Below, in pieces: positions 7,047-12,743 of a stretch of DNA of 12,743 nt. The notes under the pieces are model-generated. The model made no database searches. It was not told where the DNA came from and saw only the letters and a list, made by a program, of their open reading frames with translations. The stretch is taken from the NCBI GenBank assembly GCA_015222405.1, contig JADFVG010000193.1, positions 1 to 12,743 on the forward strand, given 5' to 3'. The first letter of the stretch is position 1; each line of letters starts with the position of its first letter. Origin of the DNA: Chloroflexota bacterium. Its GTDB lineage: Bacteria; Chloroflexota; Dehalococcoidia; E44-bin15. A program made the position numbers and the translations under genes.

Positions 7047-7655
7047 TCAACCATTTGGCAAAATCTGTTCCACCCTTTCCCAGATTATGCGCGTGACCTC
7101 CTTCTTGGGCAAGGAGGCATCGAGCACAAGCCAGCGCTCGGGGTCCTTTTTTGCCATCTCCAGATATCCCTGCCTCACCCGTCGGTGAAAGGCGACCTCT
7201 TCCCTTTCAAACCGATCGCGCAGGCTTTTTCGAGCTAGCCCCTGCTCCACAGGGATGTCGAGCAAAACGGTGAGGTCGGGGCGCAATCCCTGAGTGGCGA
7301 TGTTATTGGCAGCTTCGATAAGGTCGAAATCCAGTCCCCGCCCATAGCCCTGGTACACGGTGGTGGAAGCGGCAAAGCGGTCGCAGATAACTACAGTTCC
7401 CTCTTTCAGGGCGGGGCGGATCACCTGAGAAACGAGATGAGCACGGGAAGCATTGAACAGCAGAAGCTCGGTCTGGGGGTCGATTTCTCCCTCCCCCTTG
7501 AGCCGGCGGCGTAATTGGGTGCCCAGGGGGGTGCCGCCGGGCTCATGGGTGAGCAGTGCGGGGATACCCGACTTCAAAAGGCGCCGATACAGCACCCTCG
7601 CCTGAGTGGACTTCCCCGAACCCTCTCCGCCTTCAAAGGTTATGAATACGGACAA
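7047..7655 (-). CDS. tmk: Thymidylate kinase
   Basis: The enzyme phosphorylates dTMP to dTDP. From the chosen start the protein has 202 residues, typical for the family. The P-loop EGGEGSGKST is at about 8-17, HEPGGTPLG follows near 37, the DRF substrate motif is in VICDRFAASTTVYQGYGRG, and the lid region is RKSLRDRFEREEVAFHRR. I chose the TTG at 7653-7655 because AGAGG lies 7 bases upstream; the TTG two codons earlier (7661) is only 1 base from that site. The family usually begins right before the ITFEGGEGSGKST segment, which agrees. The nuclease stop (7666-7668) is immediately upstream, and the tmk start region is one arm of a duplication (see repeats at 7622 and 8693). The P-loop and the remaining body are intact, so tmk should still work. 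Confidence 0.96.
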   Translation of the reverse strand: MSVFITFEGGEGSGKSTQARVLYRRLLKSGIPALLTHEPGGTPLGTQLRRRLKGEGEIDPQTELLLFNASRAHLVSQVIRPALKEGTVVICDRFAASTTVYQGYGRGLDFDLIEAANNIATQGLRPDLTVLLDIPVEQGLARKSLRDRFEREEVAFHRRVRQGYLEMAKKDPERWLVLDASLPKKEVTRIIWERVEQILPNG

Positions 7656-7668
7656 TTGCAAGCCTCTA
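7622..7668 (-). repeat. Direct repeat copy A: ribosome binding site and start of functional tmk
   Basis: The core 7622-7655 matches 8693-8726 at 31 of 34 bases in the same orientation, 1,071 bases apart. The 5' extension on the minus strand (TAGAGG then a few bases before TTG) resembles copy B with small gaps. The nuclease's TAG stop lies within this copy. Two of the three core differences are silent in the tmk frame and the third is Val to Leu. Confidence 0.88.
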
Positions 7669-8688
7669 GGTTAAATCTTTAATTTGTTCAAAGTTTAGAT
7701 ATCGATTTTCAAAGTCTTCAACCCATTTAGCATCGCCACGCCGCTTTGGGATATTCTTTAGGATATTAATCACGCTTTCAATAGTCACAGGATAGAATCG
7801 ATTGACCTGTTCATCATCTTTTTTGAAGGTTTTCAAGTATTTGCTTATAGCCCTAAAGCACTGGATATTATCTTTTGGATATAGGAACATATAGAGTCCA
7901 TGCTTATACTTGTCGTTTTCTTCTTGTAGAATACTCCATGCTAATAAATGATCTCTCCAAATTTGATGAATATTAGAAAATAGTAATTCTGTTCTGTATT
8001 TTTTCTCTTCCTTAAATATTCCTGATTTGTCAGCTACTTCCTGATATCTCTCTCTTTTTAATCTTAATTCTTCCTCTGTTTTACCTTTTGCTAAAGGTTT
8101 ATTGATTATAGTTTCTGCGTATTTCACTTCAATCCCTGTAAATCCTTTCTCCCCATCGGTTGCTGTAAATTCAACAAATATGTCGAACGCGGTTCTGTCT
8201 CCTAGATATTTAGGGTCACGTCTTCCTGGAGAATATTCAAATTTGATTTTTTCGACTTCCTTTACTAACTCTGGAAGTAACTTCTTAAATAATTTTGTGG
8301 CTAAATCCTTGTCTTTATCTGCTTCTAATTCACCAAACAAATTAAAACATAATGGTTGGCTGGACAATAAATTAGTCCAAATTCTAGGTTCTGCTATCAG
8401 TGCGTTGTTTTTGCCTTTTTGAGACACCGCCTCTTTTACTATTCTATATATCCTATCTGTGAGAAAATTTGCCTCTCTATTTACTGCTATATCTTCTGGA
8501 AGCAAATTCCCCAATTCTATTTTTTTGTTAGAATCAGCACCTATTTTGTCTCCAAAATTCTTTCTCCGCCAAATACTTTGCAGCAATCTGGCATTTGCAC
8601 GAAATGCAGTATCTGATTGAACATTTACTTTATATTCCTCCAATAGTTTACGTGGAGGCCTTTTCATCCCAAGTTTCTTTCGCGTCAT
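7666..8688 (-). CDS. Predicted PD-(D/E)XK nuclease, orphan restriction-endonuclease-like (possibly PGN_0703-type)
   Basis: The 340-residue protein is Lys- and Glu-rich. Its central block GDRTAFDIFVEFTATDG (163-179) followed by GFTGIEVKYAE (182-192) gives Asp169, Glu187 and Lys189, the spacing of a PD-(D/E)XK nuclease core, and the helix NIHQIWRDHLLAWSIL (239-254) follows. The block resembles the PGN_0703 family of putative restriction endonucleases as I remember it, but I could not search. No methyltransferase gene is next to it. The gene is strikingly AT-rich compared with every neighbour, which suggests horizontal transfer. It begins with ATG (8686-8688) behind GGAGGAGAGG; that ribosome binding site is made of the duplicated tmk P-loop codons. 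Its start overlaps the stop of a 13-codon leader (ATGA). Its stop is 10 bases upstream of the tmk TTG. Cleavage specificity cannot be read from the sequence. Confidence 0.72.
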   Translation of the reverse strand: MTRKKLGMKRPPRKLLEEYKVNVQSDTAFRANARLLQSIWRRKNFGDKIGADSNKKIELGNLLPEDIAVNREANFLTDRIYRIVKEAVSQKGKNNALIAEPRIWTNLLSSQPLCFNLFGELEADKDKDLATKLFKKLLPELVKEVEKIKFEYSPGRRDPKYLGDRTAFDIFVEFTATDGEKGFTGIEVKYAETIINKPLAKGKTEEELRLKRERYQEVADKSGIFKEEKKYRTELLFSNIHQIWRDHLLAWSILQEENDKYKHGLYMFLYPKDNIQCFRAISKYLKTFKKDDEQVNRFYPVTIESVINILKNIPKRRGDAKWVEDFENRYLNFEQIKDLT

Positions 8689-8726
8689 GTTTCCTCTCCT
8701 CCTTCAAAGGTGATGAATAAGGACAA
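8685..8726 (-). pseudogene. Stranded 5' end of tmk, now a 13-codon leader of the nuclease gene
   Basis: From TTG (8724-8726) the minus strand reads LSLFITFEGGEET (initiator TTG shown as L) then TGA. The first eleven codons match the start of tmk downstream (LSVFITFEGGE). The reading frame leaves homology at GAG-GAA-ACA-TGA, and the TGA overlaps the nuclease ATG as ATGA. A good ribosome binding site (GAGAGG) lies 6 bases upstream of the TTG. It is too short to be a kinase; it is either a dead remnant or a translated leader coupling the nuclease to the upstream message. Confidence 0.8.
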
Positions 8727-8740
8727 CAATTACCTCTCTA
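8693..8740 (-). repeat. Direct repeat copy B: duplicated tmk start upstream of the nuclease gene
   Basis: The core 8693-8726 matches 7622-7655 at 31 of 34 bases. The upstream part TAGAGAGGTAATTG resembles the tmk ribosome binding site in copy A. It begins directly after the stop of the ATPase gene (8742-8744), which is where tmk would have started if the nuclease were absent. Confidence 0.88.
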
Positions 8741-8741
8741 C

Positions 8742-10250
8742 TCATGCCTCCCCGCCAGTGCGAAAGATCCGTACCCTTCTTCGTGGCTCCCTGCCCGTGC
8801 TCTGCGAGGCGAGGTTGTGGCGCTGCGCTAGCTGGTGCTGTAAAAGCCTGATATAGGCGTTCTGGGGGCTGAGCTCCACGGAGCCTCTACCCTCCATCAC
8901 CTGGGCAATGGCTCGCTCCGCTTCCTCGATAGCAAGGCTAAAGGGCTCGGCGGTGGTCTCAACGTCAAAGATGTTGGCCAGGGCACGCTCCATCTGCGAG
9001 ACCCTGCTATTCCTGAGGACATAGATGGGGATGCCCCCAGCCTCGGCATCGTGGATGGGCTGCGGCTTCCGGCGATAGAAGCCCTTGGAGGTCATCAGCA
9101 AGCTGGCATTCGCCACATCATCCACCACCTTCACCGGAAGCTCCATTTTCTTCGCTGCCTGCTCCAGCCGGCTGCGATTGATGCCCAAGGGGTAGATTCT
9201 GGTCGCTTTGGCTATGCCAGCAAGCCCCTCCCTGACGCCCTTGGCCGGGGCCACCTTCTCCCTTCTCAACTCAGAGGTCTCGTCCAGCCAGCGAACCTCA
9301 GGGTGGATGGGACGCCCCCGAAGCAGGGCATCAACCACCGCAGCGACATCGGAGTGAACGGCGACACGATCCCAGTCCTGAATCTCAACCACAATATCAA
9401 AGGTGGGGGGTGCCTTGCGCTCCAGAATCGACTTCTGGGTACCCCGCCTCCTTGCTTCCTCATCGCCCAGGGTAACCGTCTGGATGCCGCCAATGAGGTC
9501 GGCCAGGGTGGGGTTCATAATCAGGTTCTCCAGGGTGTTTCCGTGGGCGGTGGCCACCAATTGTACGCCCCGCTCGGCGATGGTGCGCGCCGCCTGAGCC
9601 TCAAGCTCGGTGCCGATCTCGTCGATGACAATCACCTCGGGCATATGGTTCTCTACCGCCTCAATCATTACCGCATGCTGGAGCTGAGGCGTGGGCACCT
9701 GCATTCTCCGTGCAGGGCCAATAGCGGGATGGGGAATATCGCCGTCACCGGCAATCTCATTAGAGGTATCGACGACGATAACGCGCTTATTCAGGTCATC
9801 AGCAAGCACACGAGCCACCTCTCGAAGCATGGTGGTCTTGCCCACCCCAGGGCGCCCCAGAAGGAGAATGCTCTTGCCCGACTTGATCAGGTCCTCGATG
9901 ATGCCTATGGTACCGTAGACCGCTCTCCCGACGCGCAAAGTGAGCCCCACGACGCGCCCCTCACGGTTGCGAATGGCGGAGATGCGATGCAGGGTGCGTT
10001 CGATGCCGGCCCGGTTGTCGCCGCTAAAGACACCGATGCGGGAAACGACATACTCGAGATCCTCCCTGCTCACCTCCTTCTCGCTGAGCACCACCTCGCC
10101 GCCGGGATAACGTGCCTCAGGCACACGCCCCAGGTCCAAGACCACTTCAAGAAGCTCGCTGCGATCCTCCCTCTGCATCAGGGGCTCAGCGATATGGGGA
10201 GGCAACCTCTCCATCAGAGCATCCAGATCATCGGTAATTCTCTTAAACAT
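8742..10250 (-). CDS. AAA ATPase with C-terminal R3H nucleic-acid-binding domain (SpoIIIAA/Ycf45-like)
   Basis: The 502 residues have an N-terminal region (1-115) like that of SpoIIIAA-type ATPases. An ATPase core follows with Walker A GRPGVGKTT (132-140), DTSNEIAGDGDIPHPAIG (161-178), Walker B VIVIDEIGTELEAQAA (206-221), and the sensor-like TAHGNTLENL (234-243). Residues 350-430 carry a second small domain (IYPLGINRSRLEQAAKKM onward). The C-terminal SPQNAYIRLLQHQLAQRHNL followed by RVRIFR (461-497) fits an R3H domain that binds single-stranded nucleic acid. The family is known from bacteria and plastids (Ycf45), and its exact role is unclear; it need not mean sporulation. The start is ATG, with GGGAAAGG just upstream and 9 bases after the GNAT gene's stop. 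It ends 15 bases before the duplicated tmk start. Confidence 0.88.
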   Translation of the reverse strand: MFKRITDDLDALMERLPPHIAEPLMQREDRSELLEVVLDLGRVPEARYPGGEVVLSEKEVSREDLEYVVSRIGVFSGDNRAGIERTLHRISAIRNREGRVVGLTLRVGRAVYGTIGIIEDLIKSGKSILLLGRPGVGKTTMLREVARVLADDLNKRVIVVDTSNEIAGDGDIPHPAIGPARRMQVPTPQLQHAVMIEAVENHMPEVIVIDEIGTELEAQAARTIAERGVQLVATAHGNTLENLIMNPTLADLIGGIQTVTLGDEEARRRGTQKSILERKAPPTFDIVVEIQDWDRVAVHSDVAAVVDALLRGRPIHPEVRWLDETSELRREKVAPAKGVREGLAGIAKATRIYPLGINRSRLEQAAKKMELPVKVVDDVANASLLMTSKGFYRRKPQPIHDAEAGGIPIYVLRNSRVSQMERALANIFDVETTAEPFSLAIEEAERAIAQVMEGRGSVELSPQNAYIRLLQHQLAQRHNLASQSTGREPRRRVRIFRTGGEA

Positions 10251-10259
10251 CGCCTTTCC

Positions 10260-11192
10260 CTACACCTGCGCTGGCATAAAAGCTGGCTCCCTCACTCTAA
10301 GAGCCAGCTCCTGCACCAGGGCGTGATACTGCGCTACTTCCTCGAACTCCAGCCTGGGCAAAAGGCTCCTCAGTTGCCCTTGAAAGTCGGAAACAATGCC
10401 GAATAACGAAGACTTGCCATTGAGAGAAATTAAAGCGCTATTCACCAAGCACTCAAGTCCCTCTTGCTCCAGGGGCTGAAACATGACTTCAAAACAGCCC
10501 ATCCCTCCAGCAGCGCTGATGCGCAACCATGCCATCAGTCTGCCCTCCTTCTCCCAGACGTATTCCCTGTGCCGCTGAGGCCATGAGCCCCTATCCCTGC
10601 TCTCCTGCCACTCCTCAAAGGTCATCCCCTCGGCAGTGCGCACCGAGGCCGGGACAGCAGCGCTATATAGTTCAAAGAGCCGATAATCATCATTGCTTGA
10701 TCTCGGGCGAAGGAAATAAGGTGATTCCACAACCCTAGGCGCCCCTTCTCCTCGATAGTGATAAAGGTAGTCTGTAGAATAGGGCGAAAAGCCGGAGCGC
10801 ATCGCCACCTCTATAAGAGGGCTATCTGAGGGCAGGCGAAGGAAGAGCTTCTTCACCTCCCGCTCGATGGCGAAAGCGCTCACCGTGTCCAACAGAGCAA
10901 GGCAACGCTGCTCATCATCGACCCGAAGATAGTCGATCTGCCAAGAAGTGGCACCAGAGCAACTCTTAGCAGAGACAACACCGAGCATGCGACCCCGGTT
11001 TGGCCAGACCCAGGTGTATCGCCTTCTCGGCAACGGAAACAAATGCTCAATCAAAGACTGTGGTGTGAGCAGACTCCCTCCGCCCAGCCTGTCCCGGGTT
11101 ATGGCCTGGTTAGGAAAGACCCTCCGGGAAAGGAAGAGGAGGGGTACTAAATCGGTGGGATAAAAGGAACGAACCATTTCCTGCCTGCTCAC
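10260..11192 (-). CDS. GNAT-fold acetyltransferase-like protein of unknown substrate
   Basis: This 310-residue protein looks like two GNAT-like halves. In the first, GRMLGVVSAKSC (67-78) and IDYLRVDDEQRCLALLDTVSAFAIEREVKKLFLRLP (86-121) resemble beta strands and the helix around the acetyl-CoA site, and MRSGFSPYSTDYLYHY (131-146) resembles the usual end of a GNAT domain. The second half (about 150-300) has EKEGRLMAWLRIS and later strands, but no clear catalytic motif. The typical Q/RxxGxG/A pyrophosphate loop is not obvious, so it may be a degenerate or non-enzymatic member. The open frame starts with GTG that overlaps the pdxT stop (GTGA), suggesting coupling; an ATG five codons later (11175-11177) is an alternative. 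I cannot name a substrate. It is fully co-oriented with pdxT and the ATPase. Confidence 0.62.
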   Translation of the reverse strand: MSRQEMVRSFYPTDLVPLLFLSRRVFPNQAITRDRLGGGSLLTPQSLIEHLFPLPRRRYTWVWPNRGRMLGVVSAKSCSGATSWQIDYLRVDDEQRCLALLDTVSAFAIEREVKKLFLRLPSDSPLIEVAMRSGFSPYSTDYLYHYRGEGAPRVVESPYFLRPRSSNDDYRLFELYSAAVPASVRTAEGMTFEEWQESRDRGSWPQRHREYVWEKEGRLMAWLRISAAGGMGCFEVMFQPLEQEGLECLVNSALISLNGKSSLFGIVSDFQGQLRSLLPRLEFEEVAQYHALVQELALRVREPAFMPAQV

Positions 11193-11770
11193 CCCTTACC
11201 GCAGACAATATCCAGGAAGTAACTATGAAGGCGAAGGTCGTTGGTCAGCTCAGGGTGAAAGGCCAAAGCGACCATGCTGCCTTCTCTTGCAGCAACACCG
11301 ATGCCATTGGGCAGCCGCGCCAGAATATCCACACCGTCCCCCACCTTTTCAATATAGGGCGCTCTGATGAATACGGCATGAAAAGGTGGCTTGCCAATGA
11401 CAGGGATCTCCAGGGCGGTCTCGAAGCTATCCACCTGCCGGCCAAAGGCATTACGCCTCACATCCATGTCCATCGCCCCCAGAGGCTCAAGATGCCACCC
11501 GGAAATCCGCTTCGCCATCAGGATCATGCCAGCGCAAGTCCCCATTATGGGAAAGCCCCGTTTCGCAAGCCTTCTCACCGGCTCCACGAGGTCGTATTCC
11601 TTCATCAATATACCTATGGAACTGCTTTCGCCACCGGGGATGATGAGCCCATCTAAGCCATCTAGCTCCTTGGCTACGCGGACGGGGAATGCTTCCACTT
11701 CCAGGCGGCGAAGCAGAGCGATGTGTTCCACAAAGGCGCCCTGCTGGGCGAGAACCCCAATTTTTTTCAT
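11189..11770 (-). CDS. pdxT: Pyridoxal 5'-phosphate synthase glutaminase subunit
   Basis: PdxT releases ammonia from glutamine and passes it to PdxS. I start it at the ATG 11768-11770, giving MKKIGVLAQQGAFVEH and 193 residues, the usual size; the open frame extends 62 codons further upstream but those residues are antisense-quality sequence inside pdxS. The class I amidotransferase triad is visible: Cys79 in GTCAGMILMA, His172 and Glu174 in FHPELTND. The family motif IIPGGESSSIG is at 43-53. The pdxS stop is one base upstream of the ATG, and GAGGGTGG lies at a suitable distance as ribosome binding site. The stop overlaps the next gene's GTG by four bases. Confidence 0.97.
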   Translation of the reverse strand: MKKIGVLAQQGAFVEHIALLRRLEVEAFPVRVAKELDGLDGLIIPGGESSSIGILMKEYDLVEPVRRLAKRGFPIMGTCAGMILMAKRISGWHLEPLGAMDMDVRRNAFGRQVDSFETALEIPVIGKPPFHAVFIRAPYIEKVGDGVDILARLPNGIGVAAREGSMVALAFHPELTNDLRLHSYFLDIVCGKG

Positions 11771-11771
11771 T

Positions 11772-12653
11772 CTACCACCCTCGGGGAGCCAGTAACTCGT
11801 CCTGGGGAATGGTTTTAATATCAATGCCAGGCATGGCTGCCCCAAGGCCCTTGGACACCTCGGCAATAATCTCAGGGTCGCGATAATGGGTTGTGGCTTT
11901 GACGATAGCTCTGGCCATCTGCTCAGGGTCGCTGGACTTGAAGATGCCGGAGCCAACGAAGACCCCTTCAGCGCCGAGCTGCATCATCAGCGCTGCGTCG
12001 GCCGGGGTGGCAATTCCACCGGCAGCAAAATTCACCACAGGGAGCTTCCCTGTCTTATGCACCTCCACCACCAACTCCAGGGGTGCTCCCAGGGCTTTAG
12101 CCTCGGCGGTCAATTCATCGGTGGGCATGCTCTGAATCTTGCGCATCTCGTCCATCACCGCCCTCATGTGCCTCACCGCCTCGACGATGTTTCCCGTGCC
12201 TGCCTCCCCTTTGGTCCTGATCATCGCCGCTCCCTCAGCGATGCGCCGCAGCGCTTCACCCAGGTCGCGACAGCCACAAACGAAGGGCACCTTAAAGTCG
12301 TGCTTCCATATGTGGTGGCTTTCATCAGCCGGGGTCAGCACCTCGGACTCATCAAGGAAGTCTACCCCAAGGGCCTCAAGCGCCTGAGCCTCGACAAAAT
12401 GCCCGATGCGGCATTTAGCCATCACCGGGATGCTTACCGCTTCTTTAATGGCCTCAATCACAGTGGGGTCCGCCATGCGAGCAACACCTCCCTCATCTCT
12501 GATGTCAGCAGGGACCCGCTCCAGTGCCATCACCGCGCAGGCGCCGGCCTCCTCAGAGATCTTGGCATGCTCCGGGGTGACCACATCCATGATCACGCCC
12601 CCCTTCAGCATCTGAGCCAGGCCACATTTTACCGTCCACGTCCCTTTATCCAT
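11772..12653 (-). CDS. pdxS: Pyridoxal 5'-phosphate synthase lyase subunit
   Basis: PdxS builds pyridoxal 5'-phosphate from ribose 5-phosphate, glyceraldehyde 3-phosphate and ammonia from PdxT. The 293 residues match the family length. Key residues are present: Asp23 (VIMDVVTPEHA), Lys80 (VMAKCRIGHFVEAQ), Lys148 (IRTKGEAGTGN), and the phosphate-binding FAAGGIATPADAALMMQLGA and GVFVGSGIFKS loops. The ATG at 12651-12653 has AAGGAG 7 bases upstream. It is first in a run with pdxT and later genes, and has its own promoter at 12701-12729. PLP made here could supply many enzymes, with no special link to the pyrimidine genes. Confidence 0.98.
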   Translation of the reverse strand: MDKGTWTVKCGLAQMLKGGVIMDVVTPEHAKISEEAGACAVMALERVPADIRDEGGVARMADPTVIEAIKEAVSIPVMAKCRIGHFVEAQALEALGVDFLDESEVLTPADESHHIWKHDFKVPFVCGCRDLGEALRRIAEGAAMIRTKGEAGTGNIVEAVRHMRAVMDEMRKIQSMPTDELTAEAKALGAPLELVVEVHKTGKLPVVNFAAGGIATPADAALMMQLGAEGVFVGSGIFKSSDPEQMARAIVKATTHYRDPEIIAEVSKGLGAAMPGIDIKTIPQDELLAPRGW

Positions 12654-12700
12654 CCCACTTCTCCTTCCCCCGAAAACTAGTCTTCAATCTACATATCAAT

Positions 12701-12729
12701 ATTCTACTCTTGCACTTTGCGAATTTCAA
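12701..12729 (-). promoter_or_regulatory. Promoter of pdxS and the following genes
   Basis: On the minus strand TTGAAA (12724-12729) and TAGAAT (12701-12706) are exactly 17 bases apart, followed by a leader of about 40 bases before pdxS. The geometry and -35 hexamer are the same as in the pyr promoter, which supports both. The remaining bases up to 12743 show no recognisable gene. Confidence 0.75.
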
Positions 12730-12743
12730 GCTCCGCCGCTGTC

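Noticed and set aside
7042..7048. A second TTGAAAA word next to the tmk stop as an alternative -35
   Set aside because: Its spacing to TATAAT is too long, while TTGAAA at 7033-7038 has exactly 17 bases.
8720..8742. A genuine additional kinase gene at copy B
   Set aside because: The frame ends after 13 codons, before the P-loop Lys, so no kinase can be made.
9051..10406. A 451-codon open frame on the plus strand
   Set aside because: It is opposite the R3H/AAA ATPase, which has clear Walker motifs. Long antisense frames are common in GC-rich coding sequence.
11771..11956. Upstream extension of pdxT by 62 codons
   Set aside because: It lies in another frame inside pdxS, and the family starts at MKKIGVLAQQGAF. 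The ATG at 11768-11770 is the sensible start.
1..12743. CRISPR array, tRNA, rRNA or insertion sequence
   Set aside because: I saw no regularly spaced repeat, tRNA-like cloverleaf, rRNA segment, transposase or terminal inverted repeat. The only notable long direct repeat is the tmk-start pair.

Overview
The window reads as one chromosomal block of a bacterium, with every supported gene on the minus strand. A PyrR attenuator, a bacterial-type PdxS/PdxT pair, small intergenic gaps, and the run GNAT-like protein, R3H/AAA ATPase, tmk and pyr genes suggest an uncultured Chloroflexota, perhaps Dehalococcoidia. That assignment is inference from gene order and protein style; no marker gene here proves it. 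Most of the window is moderately GC-rich, but two genes (2181-2813 and above all 7666-8688) are clearly more AT-rich and look like later arrivals.

In transcription order (high to low coordinates), the first block starts at a good sigma-70-like promoter at 12701-12729. It contains pdxS and pdxT (pyridoxal 5'-phosphate synthase), a GNAT-like protein, and an AAA ATPase with a C-terminal R3H domain. Next comes an AT-rich PD-(D/E)XK nuclease gene, then tmk (thymidylate kinase). The genes abut or overlap, so they could form one transcript.

A second promoter just after tmk (7010-7038) begins the pyrimidine operon: pyrR, pyrB, pyrC, carA, an inserted membrane-anchored unknown gene, and carB (cut by the window edge after 724 codons). 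These genes encode de novo UMP synthesis from glutamine and bicarbonate up to dihydroorotate. The roughly 120-nt leader holds a complete three-state PyrR attenuator: a PyrR-binding hairpin with the UCCNGNGAGG loop, an overlapping antiterminator, and a 9-bp terminator whose 3' arm also carries the pyrR Shine-Dalgarno sequence.

The most unusual structure lies at the nuclease gene. It sits between two copies of the tmk start region: the functional start at 7622-7668 and a second copy at 8693-8740 (31 of 34 bases identical in the core). The gene therefore seems to have entered at the tmk start with a target duplication that left tmk intact. The stranded tmk start now forms a 13-codon leader whose P-loop codons act as the nuclease's ribosome binding site and whose stop overlaps the nuclease ATG.
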